From assembly GCF_030388665.1 (NCBI RefSeq), contig NZ_CP128846.1:4476501-4540500 (forward strand): a DNA stretch of 64,000 nucleotides, in the 5' to 3' direction. This stretch comes from Streptomyces flavofungini (GTDB taxonomy: Bacteria; Actinomycetota; Actinomycetes; Streptomycetales; Streptomycetaceae). Below are positions 34,038 to 41,986 of the stretch, in pieces. Below the pieces are notes generated by a model. The model did no database searches. It was given only the letters and a program-made list of their open reading frames with translations, and was not told the DNA's origin. Each line of letters begins with the position of its first letter. Position 1 is the first letter of the stretch. Both the position numbers and the translations under genes were made by a program.

Positions 34038-35666
34038 ATGGCGGCCACTGGATCCGAGAAGCAGGGGGCGAACGACGTGCAGTCGTACTACGTCTCGACT
34101 CCCATTTACTACGTCAACGACGCTCCTCACCTGGGCCACGCCTACACGACCGTCGCAGGCGACGTGCTCACGCGCTGGCACCGTCAGCGCGGCGAGAAGG
34201 TGTGGTACCTCACCGGCACGGACGAGCACGGTCAGAAGATCATGCGCACCGCCGAGGCGAACGGGGTCTCCCCGCAGGAGTGGTGCGACAAGCTCGTCGA
34301 GGAGGCCTGGCGGCCCCTCTGGGAGCACCTGAACATCGCCAACGACGACTTCATCCGTACGACGGAGAAGCGGCACACGGACCGGGTGCAGGAGTTCGTC
34401 CAGGATCTCTACGACAAGGGCGAGATCTACAAGGGCGGCTACGAGGGTCCGTACTGCGTCGGCTGTGAGGAGTACAAGCTCCCCGGCGAGCTCCTCGACG
34501 GCGAGGGCGAGTACGCGGGCGAGAAGCTCTGCCCGATCCACAAGAAGCCGGTGGAGCTGCTCAGCGAGGAGAACTACTTCTTCAAGCTGAGCGAGTACAC
34601 CGAGCGGCTCCTCGCGCACTACGAGGCGAACCCGGGCTTCATCCAGCCCGAGTCGGCGCGCAACGAGGTCGTGAACTTCGTCAAGCAGGGGCTTCAGGAC
34701 CTTTCGATCTCCCGCTCGACCTTCGACTGGGGCGTCCCGGTCCCGTGGGACACCAAGCACGTCATCTACGTCTGGGTCGACGCGCTCCTGAACTACGCGA
34801 CGGCCGTCGGGTACAACGAGAACCCGGCCAAGTTCGACGGCACCTTCCCCGCGAACGTGCACCTCGTCGGCAAGGACATCCTGCGCTTCCACGCGGTGAT
34901 CTGGCCCGCGATGCTGATGGCGCAGGGCCTGCCGCTGCCCGGCAAGGTCGCCGCCAACGGCTGGCTGATGGTCGGCGGCGAGAAGATGTCCAAGTCGAAC
35001 CTGACCGGCATCAAGCCGCAGGACCTGACGTCCCACTTCGGCGTGGACGCCTACCGCTGGTACTTCCTGCGGGCCATCGCCTTCGGCCAGGACGGCTCGT
35101 TCTCCTGGGAGGACTTCACCGCCCGCTACACCAGCGAGCTGGCCAACGACTACGGCAACCTCGCGTCCCGCGTCGCCGCCATGGTCGGCAAGTACTTCGG
35201 CGGCGCCCTGCCGGCCGACGAGGCGCCCGGCGCGGCCGAGCAGGCGGTCCGCGATGGCCTGGCCAAGGCGGTCGCGGAGGCCGACCGGAAGGTCGGCGAC
35301 GACCTGGACTTCCAGGGCGGCATCCTCGCCGTCTTCGACTTCGTGAAGCAGGTCAACGGCTACATCACGGAGCAGGAGCCGTGGAAGGTCGCCAAGGACG
35401 ACTCCCCGGAGGGCCGCGCCCGCCTGGCGACGATCCTCTACACGGCCGCCGAGTCCCTGCGCGCCGTCGCGGTGCTCCTGAACCCCGTCATGCCCGAGAC
35501 CTCCCAGCAGCTCTGGGACTCCCTCGGCGCCGAGGCCCCGCTCGGCACGCTCGCCGACCAGCGGGTCCAGGACGCGGGCACGTGGGGGCAGCTCCCGGCC
35601 GGAGCCACGGTCACCAAGGGCGCGGTGCTGTTCCCGCGTCTGGAGGAGCCGAAGAAGGACGCGTGA
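34038..35666 (+). CDS. metG: Methionyl-tRNA synthetase
   Basis: A 542-aa class I synthetase. The HIGH-like motif is HLGH at 31-34 and KMSKS is near residue 316. A CP-domain zinc knuckle is suggested by CVGCEEYKL and LCPIHKK. The anticodon-binding helical domain follows, with LANDYGNLASRVAAMVGKYFGG typical of MetRS; there is no C-terminal tRNA-binding EMAP domain. ATG 34038 follows AGGA; a GTG at 34077 with AGGGGG nearby is a plausible shorter start. A strong terminator follows. Confidence 0.95.
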   Translation: MAATGSEKQGANDVQSYYVSTPIYYVNDAPHLGHAYTTVAGDVLTRWHRQRGEKVWYLTGTDEHGQKIMRTAEANGVSPQEWCDKLVEEAWRPLWEHLNIANDDFIRTTEKRHTDRVQEFVQDLYDKGEIYKGGYEGPYCVGCEEYKLPGELLDGEGEYAGEKLCPIHKKPVELLSEENYFFKLSEYTERLLAHYEANPGFIQPESARNEVVNFVKQGLQDLSISRSTFDWGVPVPWDTKHVIYVWVDALLNYATAVGYNENPAKFDGTFPANVHLVGKDILRFHAVIWPAMLMAQGLPLPGKVAANGWLMVGGEKMSKSNLTGIKPQDLTSHFGVDAYRWYFLRAIAFGQDGSFSWEDFTARYTSELANDYGNLASRVAAMVGKYFGGALPADEAPGAAEQAVRDGLAKAVAEADRKVGDDLDFQGGILAVFDFVKQVNGYITEQEPWKVAKDDSPEGRARLATILYTAAESLRAVAVLLNPVMPETSQQLWDSLGAEAPLGTLADQRVQDAGTWGQLPAGATVTKGAVLFPRLEEPKKDA

Positions 35667-35684
35667 GTCCTTCCCGTACGTGAG

Positions 35685-35721
35685 CGAGGGCCCCGGAACC
35701 CGGGTGGTTCCGGGGCCCTCG
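35685..35721 (+). terminator. Terminator hairpin after metG
   Basis: GAGGGCCCCGGAACC pairs perfectly with GGTTCCGGGGCCCTC around a five-base loop, extended by an outer C-G pair. It starts 19 bases after the metG stop and abuts the end of the minus-strand 59-codon gene, so it may serve both. Confidence 0.85.
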
Positions 35722-35722
35722 T

Positions 35723-35902
35723 TCATGTCCGGGGCGGGGGCCTGCGGTCGGCGGCGAGGCGGGCCGCACGCACGGCGCGGCGCAGGCGGGCACTCCGACC
35801 GCACTCGGCGCCTCCGGTGCACGCGGAGCAGTCGTCGAGGTGGCGCAGGTGGATGCGGTACAACTCGTCCGCGCGTGAGGTCGCGTGGTCGGTGGCGGTC
35901 AT
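35723..35902 (-). CDS. Small Cys/His-containing protein (59 aa)
   Basis: A 59-aa frame starting at ATG 35902 and ending at TGA 35723. An HLRHLDDCSACTGGAEC segment carries three Cys and two His, spaced as for a small zinc site; an Arg-rich helix and Pro/Arg tail follow. Third positions are strongly GC-rich, and the ATG overlaps the stop of the upstream gene (ATGA), arguing for a real, translationally coupled gene. The N-terminal HLxHLxxCxxC look recalls small actinobacterial zinc-finger proteins encoded beside XRE regulators. Exact function unknown. Confidence 0.6.
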   Translation of the reverse strand: MTATDHATSRADELYRIHLRHLDDCSACTGGAECGRSARLRRAVRAARLAADRRPPPRT

Positions 35903-36270
35903 GACTCGGCCGCCTTCAGCGTGTCGGCGGTGGACAGCAGCGCGGCCAGGTGCGCGGGATCGCAGAGCTGTCCGCGGCGCTGTGGCTCCACGGCCCAGTA
36001 GGTGACCGGTGAGACCTGTCGGCCGAGCCGTGGGACGGCCAGGTGGATGCCGGTGCGGAGGCGGTCCTCAGGTCCCTCCCACTGCGCGTCGGGGGCGACG
36101 AGGACGTAGTACAGGCCGCTGCCGGTCCGGACGTCGCGGACGACGGGGCCGCCCAGCCAGTTACGCTCCGGGCCGGTCCATGTGCTGACGTCTCGCCCAT
36201 GTCGACTCCCTTGTGGTCGGGCATGCCCCGGGGGCCGGTCGTACGGACACCAGGGCTCTGTCCAACTCAT
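35899..36270 (-). CDS. Conserved hypothetical protein with probable 5' frameshift
   Basis: The conserved-looking body (RNWLGGPVVRDVRTGSGLYY and WAVEPQRRGQLCDPAHLAAL) is in the frame that ends at 35899. In that frame the only start is ATG 36270, which has no ribosome-binding site and encodes an atypical leader. A perfect AGGGAG-TCGAC-ATG start stands at 36198-36200, but in another frame. Restoring one base near 36188-36193 would join that start to the body. The gene is therefore either broken at its 5' end or the base call is wrong. It sits in an operon with the 59-aa protein, downstream of the XRE gene. Confidence 0.55.
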   Translation of the reverse strand: MSWTEPWCPYDRPPGHARPQGSRHGRDVSTWTGPERNWLGGPVVRDVRTGSGLYYVLVAPDAQWEGPEDRLRTGIHLAVPRLGRQVSPVTYWAVEPQRRGQLCDPAHLAALLSTADTLKAAES

Positions 36271-36324
36271 GGAATCGTATGGCTACACAGGGTGACAGGG
36301 ATGGAGCGTCCTGGTTTCGCGACG

Positions 36325-37539
36325 TTAATCGACGATTCCCAGGAACTCCGCCAACGGCCGCAGGCCCACGGGGTGGTTGGGGAGTGACCAGAGGTCGCGC
36401 ACGATGGCCACGGCCAACGTGTGATGCCGCATCCACGTGGGCGCCGCCCGGCGCAGAGACTCCAGGGTTCGCACCGCTCCGGCGGCGTCCCCCACATCCG
36501 TATGAGCCCTGGCCACGTCGAGCAGGAGCCACGTCCGCCACGACGGCGGCGTGTCCTTCGACAGCCGCATGCCCTCGGCCAGCTTCAACGCGTCCTCCGG
36601 GCGCCCGTACTGGACGGCGAGGCGGACTCGTTCGATGCGGACCGACGACGGGCTGAAGACGCTGACCATGCGGTTGTCTCCCCCCTCGGGCAGCTTCGAG
36701 ACCCTGGCGGCCTCCTTCTCCGCCGTCGCCATCATGACCGCCGCCCGCTCGTAGTCACCACTGCGCGCGGCGGACGTGGCGGCGCTCATGGTCAGCGCGC
36801 CCCACACCTTCAGGCCGTCGGCGGTCCCGGTGCGGCCCGCTTCCGTCATGTCACCGGCGGCGCGCAGCGCGATGCCCAGCGCATCCTCCAGGCGCCCCTG
36901 CCTCTGGTAGGTCCACGCCATGGAGTTCACGATCATCGGCAGGAGCAGCGGGTCGGAGGACTGCCCCGCCGCTTCTGTCGCCCGCTCCAGGCTGATGAGG
37001 GCCAGATCGGTCTTGCCCATCCGCACGGCGACGTGCCCGGCGAGCTGAAGTACCTTGCCCAGGGCCGCGAACCCGGACCCGCGCCCCACGGAGTCGCCCG
37101 CCGCCGCGGCGGAGCGCGCATCCGCGATCAGATCCGGCAGCGCCTTCATCACCGTGTCGAACTCGGCGGCGTGGTACTGCGTCCAGCCGTCCGCGATCTG
37201 CTCGCGCAGCCTCGCCGACGAGAAACCGGGCCCCGGCGGCTCCGGCTCCGGCCCCCAGAGCGCGGGCATGATGGCACGACGCACCGCCACGAAACGCGGT
37301 CCGTCGTTCTCGCCCGTTGAGGCGACCGCAGGCGGGTCCCCCAGCAGCGTGGTCAGCTCCACGCCGAGGCCGTTCGCCAGCGCGTGCAGCGTGGGCAGGC
37401 GAGCCGAGTGCTTCCGGCCTTGTTCGAGCTGGCGGATCACGTCGACTGATACGTTCGAACGTTCCGCCAGTTCTTCCTGCTTCAGCGAAGCCAGGCGGCG
37501 CAGGCGGCGGAGAGTTCGGCCCAGCTCTTCGGTTGCCAC
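36325..37539 (-). CDS. XRE-family regulator with TPR-like sensor region
   Basis: A 404-aa protein. The helix-turn-helix is residues 5-60 (LGRTLRRLRRLASLKQEELA, then RSNVSVDVIRQLEQGRKHSA). The rest is helical, with TPR-like stretches such as GKTDLALISLERATEAAGQS and RQGRLEDALGIALRAAGDMT. This layout is common in Streptomyces regulators. Start is GTG 37539 with only a weak ribosome-binding site. It is divergent from the GNAT gene with 41 bases between the starts. The two downstream genes follow on the same strand. Confidence 0.88.
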   Translation of the reverse strand: MATEELGRTLRRLRRLASLKQEELAERSNVSVDVIRQLEQGRKHSARLPTLHALANGLGVELTTLLGDPPAVASTGENDGPRFVAVRRAIMPALWGPEPEPPGPGFSSARLREQIADGWTQYHAAEFDTVMKALPDLIADARSAAAAGDSVGRGSGFAALGKVLQLAGHVAVRMGKTDLALISLERATEAAGQSSDPLLLPMIVNSMAWTYQRQGRLEDALGIALRAAGDMTEAGRTGTADGLKVWGALTMSAATSAARSGDYERAAVMMATAEKEAARVSKLPEGGDNRMVSVFSPSSVRIERVRLAVQYGRPEDALKLAEGMRLSKDTPPSWRTWLLLDVARAHTDVGDAAGAVRTLESLRRAAPTWMRHHTLAVAIVRDLWSLPNHPVGLRPLAEFLGIVD

Positions 37540-37580
37540 GCTGACACCGTACGCCGCCCAGGCTGCGAGGGAGGACCAAC

Positions 37581-38126
37581 GTGAAGACCAACTCCGGACT
37601 TGACCTGCGGCACTGCGGCCACGCGCACGCGACGGCGATCCGTGAACTTCTCCTGGACGTCCACGACGAGGTGTACGAAGGCACGGACGACCCGCTCGCC
37701 CCGAGGGAGGCCTTCGCCAGGTTCGTCGACAGTTGGAGCGGCAAGGAGGACTTCGCGTGCGTCGTCGCCTACGACCGGGAGCAGCCCGTCGGCTATGCGT
37801 ACGGCGCCCCGCTCACTCCTGTCACGACGTGGTGGAAGCGGGTCGTGCCTTCCCTGTCTGCGGAGTTCACGGCGGAGACGGGTGCGCGGACCTTCGCCCT
37901 GTCGGAACTGATGGTGCGTGCGCCGTGGCGCGGTACGGGTGCCTCGCGGCTGATCCACGACGAGTTGCTGCGTGCGCGCATCGAGAACCGGGTGACCCTG
38001 CTCGTGCACGTGGATCACGTGAAGGTGCGCGCCCTGTACGAGAGTTGGGGATACGAGGCCGTGGGTGAGGTGGTCCCGACGTTCCTGGGGGCGCCCACCC
38101 TCTGCGCGATGGTGCTGGCCCGCTGA
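37581..38126 (+). CDS. GNAT-family N-acetyltransferase
   Basis: A 181-aa acetyltransferase. Typical GNAT motifs: the FALSELMVRAPWRGTGASRLIHDELL stretch carries the acetyl-CoA pyrophosphate loop (RGTGAS, in place of R/QxxGxG/A), and VHVDHVKVRALYESWGYEAVGE is motif B. GTG 37581 has GAGGGAGGA upstream. It shares a very short divergent promoter region with the XRE gene, which probably controls it. Substrate unknown. Confidence 0.88.
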   Translation: MKTNSGLDLRHCGHAHATAIRELLLDVHDEVYEGTDDPLAPREAFARFVDSWSGKEDFACVVAYDREQPVGYAYGAPLTPVTTWWKRVVPSLSAEFTAETGARTFALSELMVRAPWRGTGASRLIHDELLRARIENRVTLLVHVDHVKVRALYESWGYEAVGEVVPTFLGAPTLCAMVLAR

Positions 38127-38186
38127 CCTGGCCCAGGGCGCTCCTCGGACGGGACGGCGCGGGCCGGAAAGCTCGCGCGCGGGTGC

Positions 38187-38837
38187 TCAGGCGTACGACC
38201 CCACCAGTCGCGCCAACTGCCGCCCCGCCGCCCGCAAGGGCTCCTCGCTGCGGGCGACCTGGGCCGTGACCTCGGCGCCCTCCAGGGCGCTGATGACGGT
38301 CGTCGCGACCTCGCGGGCGTCCTCGTGGGCGAAGCCGGAGGCGAGGAGCTTCTCCTCCACGATCCGCTCCCAGCCGAGCAGCGCCTCCGCGCACACCCGC
38401 TGGATCTCGGAGTCCGAGCCGAGGGTCTCCAGGGCGGCGGCGGTGACGGGGCAGCCGTCGGTCCAGCCGGACTCCCGCAGGCCGACGGCCAGTTCGGCGG
38501 CGCAGGCCTCGACGGCGGCGCCGGGGTCGGCCTCGGCGGCCATGGCGGCGCGCAGCACCGCCGCGAACTCCTCGTCGCTGTACTTGATCGCGGCGACGGC
38601 GACGGCCGCCTTGCCGCCGGGGAAGAAGTGGTAGACGGAGCCGAGCGTGGCCTCCGCCTCGGTGGCGATCTGCTTGATGCCGGTGCCGACGTAGCCCTGG
38701 CGCTGGATGAGCCGCGCGGCGACGGTGACGATGCGCTCGCGGGTGCCGGGGCTCGCGGCGGCGCCCGCCCCCGCGCGGGCGGGCTTCCGGCCTGCGGCGG
38801 CGGGCTTCTGACTGACGGCGGCGGCCTTCTGACTCAT
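38187..38837 (-). CDS. TetR-family repressor
   Basis: A 216-aa regulator. After a Lys/Ala leader, the helix-turn-helix is TRERIVTVAARLIQRQGYVG, then IKQIATEAEATLGSVYHFFP and GKAAVAVAAI. This YHFFPGGKxxL pattern belongs to the LmrA/YxaF-like TetR group. ATG 38837 was chosen within the 38855 frame. It is divergent from the imine-reductase-like gene, and two copies of one palindromic operator lie between the genes. Confidence 0.9.
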   Translation of the reverse strand: MSQKAAAVSQKPAAAGRKPARAGAGAAASPGTRERIVTVAARLIQRQGYVGTGIKQIATEAEATLGSVYHFFPGGKAAVAVAAIKYSDEEFAAVLRAAMAAEADPGAAVEACAAELAVGLRESGWTDGCPVTAAALETLGSDSEIQRVCAEALLGWERIVEEKLLASGFAHEDAREVATTVISALEGAEVTAQVARSEEPLRAAGRQLARLVGSYA

Positions 38838-38859
38838 GGCCCCCACTCTACCCACCCAC

Positions 38860-38927
38860 TAAGTAGAGCGTTCGTTCTAGGCCTGTGCTACGTTTTCGGC
38901 GAGCGCTAAATAGAGCGCTCGTTTTAG
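38860..38927. promoter_or_regulatory. Two matching TetR operators between repressor and reductase
   Basis: Two 21-base sites sharing 18 positions lie at 38860-38880 and 38907-38927, 47 bases apart. Each contains the palindrome TAGAGCG-YT-CGTTYTA. Placement between divergent genes, one encoding a TetR protein, is the textbook layout for autoregulation plus control of the neighbour. Confidence 0.8.
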
Positions 38928-38955
38928 TCGCTCCGCGTACACACAGGAGACATCC

Positions 38956-39825
38956 ATGTCACGCTCGATCACCGTCATCGGACTCGGCCCCATGGGTCAG
39001 GCCATGGCTTCCGCGTATCTGGACCGGGGCTACGAGGTCACCGTCTGGAACCGCACCCCCTCCCGCGCCGACGCCCTCGTGGCGCGCGGCGCGAAGCTGG
39101 CGGAGACCGTCGAACAGGCCCTCACCGCCCATGAGTTGGTGATCCTCAGCCTGATCGACTACGACGCGATGCACACGGCCTTCAAGGGCGCGGAGCACGC
39201 CGTCGCGGGCCGGGTCCTGGTGAACCTCAGCTCGGACGTGCCGGAGAAGGCGCGCGCGGCGGCCCGCTGGGTGGAGGAGCTCGGCGGCACGCACCTCACG
39301 GGCGGGGTGCTGTCCCCGCCGCCGGGCATCGGCAGCCCGGACATGTCGACGTTCTACAGCGGCCCGCGCGAGGCGTACGAGAAGTTCCGCGCGGACCTGG
39401 AGGTCATCACCGGCAAGACGGACTACCGGGGCGACGACCCGGGCCTTGCCGCCCTCATGTACCAGCTGAACATGGTCATCTTCTGGCCCGCGATGCTCGC
39501 GTACTGGCAGGCCGTCGCGCTCGCCGACGCGCACGGCATCAGCGCGTCGGAGATCGCCCCGTACGCGACCGAGAACTACGCGGGCATGGGCCAGTTCATC
39601 GACTTCTACGCGCCCCGCATCGACGCCGGGAACCACGCGGGCGACGTGGACCGCATCTCGATGGGCGTCGCCAGCATGGAGCACGTCGTCCACACGAACG
39701 CCGACGCGGGTGTGGACACGGCTTTCCCGGAGGCGGTCCTCGCCGCGTTCCGCCGGGGCGCGGCGGCGGGCCACGGGGCGGACAGCTTCAGCAGGCTGGT
39801 GGAACTGATCCGGAAGGGGGCCTGA
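38956..39825 (+). CDS. NAD(P)-dependent oxidoreductase, imine-reductase-like
   Basis: A 289-aa beta-hydroxyacid-dehydrogenase-like enzyme. The Rossmann motif GLGPMGQAMA is at residues 9-18, the NADPH-preferring VWNRTPSRAD follows, and the C-terminal helical dimerisation domain starts near 165 (MVIFWPAMLAYWQAVALADAHG). The layout, with ASMEHVVHTNADAGVDTAFPEAV, agrees with actinobacterial imine reductases rather than true 6-phosphogluconate dehydrogenases. Substrate unknown. Expression is probably set by the divergent TetR protein. Confidence 0.85.
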   Translation: MSRSITVIGLGPMGQAMASAYLDRGYEVTVWNRTPSRADALVARGAKLAETVEQALTAHELVILSLIDYDAMHTAFKGAEHAVAGRVLVNLSSDVPEKARAAARWVEELGGTHLTGGVLSPPPGIGSPDMSTFYSGPREAYEKFRADLEVITGKTDYRGDDPGLAALMYQLNMVIFWPAMLAYWQAVALADAHGISASEIAPYATENYAGMGQFIDFYAPRIDAGNHAGDVDRISMGVASMEHVVHTNADAGVDTAFPEAVLAAFRRGAAAGHGADSFSRLVELIRKGA

Positions 39826-39844
39826 CGGGCGGGCCGGACAGCCC

Positions 39845-40285
39845 TTACACCACGCAGAACTCGTTGCCCTCCGGGTCGGCCATCACCACGTGGTCGGGCC
39901 TGCCGTCGAGCTCGTGCTCACCGACGACCGACGCCCCGGCGGCGGTGAGCCGCGCCACCGCCGCCGTGACCAGCGGCCACCGCACCTCCCACGGCGTCTC
40001 ACGGCCACCGCCCACCCGCAGGTCGAGGTGGACACGGTTCTTGACGACCTTGCCCTCGGGGACCTTGAGGAAGGAGATCGAGGGCCTCCGCCCGTCCGGA
40101 TCGGCCAGATAGGCCCCCTCGTCCCACTCCTCCTCGGGCACGCCGTGCCGCTCCAGCCACTCCTCCCAACTGGCGAACCCGGCGGGCGGCGGCTTCTCGA
40201 CGTAACCGAGGGCGAGGGCCCAGAACCGGGCGAGTTCGCCAGGGTGGGCACAGTCGAAGGTGAGGGTCCAAGGGGTGCTGGTCAT
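39845..40285 (-). CDS. VOC-family (glyoxalase/bleomycin-resistance-like) protein
   Basis: A 146-aa single VOC protein. It starts TPWTLTFDCAHPGELARFWALALGY, continues with KNRVHLDLRVGG, and ends HVVMADPEGNEFCVV, the usual VOC bracket with candidate metal ligands His and Glu. This subgroup is frequent in actinomycetes and lacks a known substrate. ATG 40285 is an internal start in a longer open frame. Confidence 0.88.
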   Translation of the reverse strand: MTSTPWTLTFDCAHPGELARFWALALGYVEKPPPAGFASWEEWLERHGVPEEEWDEGAYLADPDGRRPSISFLKVPEGKVVKNRVHLDLRVGGGRETPWEVRWPLVTAAVARLTAAGASVVGEHELDGRPDHVVMADPEGNEFCVV

Positions 40286-40376
40286 GGGCCCGTTCCTACC
40301 ACTCCGCTGTGACAGTCGCCCCGACCGGCGATCGCGCCCGTGCCCCTCACGGCACCCGAGGTGTGGTCGCGCCTGC

Positions 40377-41228
40377 TCACAGCTCCTTCGCCAGGCGACG
40401 GATGAAGTCCCGCGACCGCGCCGGATCGAGGGACGCCGACTTCGCCCTCCTGAAGAGGGCCCGGAAGAGGGCCAGTTGGGGCTCCGCGTCCAGGAAGGCG
40501 CCGCCGTGGGGCTCGTCTCGCTTGGCGGTGTCGAGCGGGGGGACGGGGCCGCCGAGGTAGAGGGCCGCCGCGTTGGCGCCGGCGAAGCCGTCGACGTCGA
40601 AGGGGATGACGCGGACCGTGACGTTGGGGCGCTCGGACTGGCGCAGGATGCGGAGCAGCTGGGCGCGGGCCACCTGACGGTCGGCCACGCGGGTGCGCAG
40701 GACGGACTCGTGCAGGACGGCCTCGTACGGCACCGCGCCGGGGCGTTCGAGGGCGACGCGCCGGCCCAGGCAGTGGGCGACCATCGGCTCCAGCTCGCCC
40801 GCGGGGATGTCGGGGGCGGGGTAGGCGAGGACGGCGCGGGCGTAGTCCTCGGTCTGGAGGATGCCGGGGACATGGGCGGTGGCGGTCACGTGCAGGAAGG
40901 TGGCGTGGTGCTCCAGCTCGGCGAGGTCGAGGAAGGCGGGCGGTAAGACGCCCCGGTACTCCTCCCACCAGCCACGGGTGCGGTCCTTCGCCATGCCCAC
41001 CAGGCCCTCGACCAGGCCGGGGTCGGCGCAGGCGTAGTGGGCGGCGAGCCTGCGCACCCGCGCCTCGCTCACGCCCGCGATGCCCGCCTCCATCTGGCTC
41101 ATCTGGGCCGACGTCGAACCGAGGAGCTCCGCCACCTCGCGGGCGGTCATCCCGGCGGCGTCCCGCAGCCTGCGCAGCTCCGTACCGAGGCGTACCTGCC
41201 GGGCGGTGGGCCGATTCCTCGGCGGCAT
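40377..41228 (-). CDS. XRE-family regulator with DUF5753, containing a TTA codon
   Basis: A 283-aa protein. The helix-turn-helix is residues 12-62 (LGTELRRLRDAAGMTAREVA, then LLGSTSAQMSQMEAGIAGVS), followed by DUF5753 (WWEEYRGVLPPAFLDLAELE, ILQTEDYARAVL). The C-terminal FRALFRRAKSASLDPARSRDFI closes it. Such proteins often pair with DUF397 or HATPase genes. Leu95 is encoded by TTA (40944-40946), so translation should depend on bldA. ATG 41228 has GGTAGG upstream. Divergent from the HATPase gene. Confidence 0.9.
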   Translation of the reverse strand: MPPRNRPTARQVRLGTELRRLRDAAGMTAREVAELLGSTSAQMSQMEAGIAGVSEARVRRLAAHYACADPGLVEGLVGMAKDRTRGWWEEYRGVLPPAFLDLAELEHHATFLHVTATAHVPGILQTEDYARAVLAYPAPDIPAGELEPMVAHCLGRRVALERPGAVPYEAVLHESVLRTRVADRQVARAQLLRILRQSERPNVTVRVIPFDVDGFAGANAAALYLGGPVPPLDTAKRDEPHGGAFLDAEPQLALFRALFRRAKSASLDPARSRDFIRRLAKEL

Positions 41229-41476
41229 GTGCGACCTACCCCTCAACGGTGTTCGCCCGAGGGCGTGTTGACGCCCCTCTTTCGGGGGCAGGTTACGCGA
41301 ACGTGTTGCCGTGGCAGAAATTACTGCCCTACCTTCAGTGATGAAGCGAGCACCCACAGCTACCACCCCCGGGTCCGGAAGTGCACCGCGTCGCCCCGCC
41401 ACAGCGGGCACCGGCAGGCCACCACCCCGAGAGAGTCGATCTCCCCCAACTCCTCATCGACCCAACGGAGTTACGC

Positions 41477-41986
41477 ATGACCGAGAGCTGCGACCCCGGC
41501 GACGACTTCGACCATTTCCCCGCTTCCGCCCCCGCTCCCCGGCCCACCCGCGCCCCCTCCCCGGCCCTCTCCCGAGCCCCCTGGCAGTACACCCTCCACA
41601 TCCCCAACGACCTCCGCGCCGTCACTGTCTGTCGTCATACGCTCGGCCTGATCCTTGCCGCCCACGGCCTGCGGCACCTCGCCGACTCCGCGGAGCTGGT
41701 CGCGACGGAGCTGGTGGCCAACGCCGTGACGCACACGAAGGGCCCCGCCGCGCTGCACCTGCACTGGTCCTGCGGCATCCTGCGCATCGAGGTCTGGGAC
41801 GCCGACCCCACCCCGCCCGAGCCCCCGGCGCCCCCGGCCAGGGATCTGGTCCTGGCGGAGGCGGGGCGCGGCCTCGCCCTGGTCAGGGGCTGCGCGGACG
41901 GCTGGGGCTGGTATCACCTGGGCGACGCTCACCTGCCCGGCGGGGAAGGCAAGTTCGTCTGGTGCGAGCTGGCCGAGGCCGCGTGA
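41477..41986 (+). CDS. HATPase_c (anti-sigma/GHKL kinase-like) protein
   Basis: A 169-aa protein. After a Pro/Ala-rich leader comes a GHKL ATPase domain: ADSAELVATELVANAVTHTK holds the N box (ELVANAVTH), IEVWDADPTPPEPP the D-x-D region, and AEAGRGLALVRGCADGWGW the GRGL lid. This is the single-domain RsbW/SpoIIAB-like type common beside XRE-DUF5753 genes. GGAG lies six bases before ATG 41477. The last 58 bases overlap, antisense, the end of the minus-strand MFS gene. Confidence 0.88.
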   Translation: MTESCDPGDDFDHFPASAPAPRPTRAPSPALSRAPWQYTLHIPNDLRAVTVCRHTLGLILAAHGLRHLADSAELVATELVANAVTHTKGPAALHLHWSCGILRIEVWDADPTPPEPPAPPARDLVLAEAGRGLALVRGCADGWGWYHLGDAHLPGGEGKFVWCELAEAA

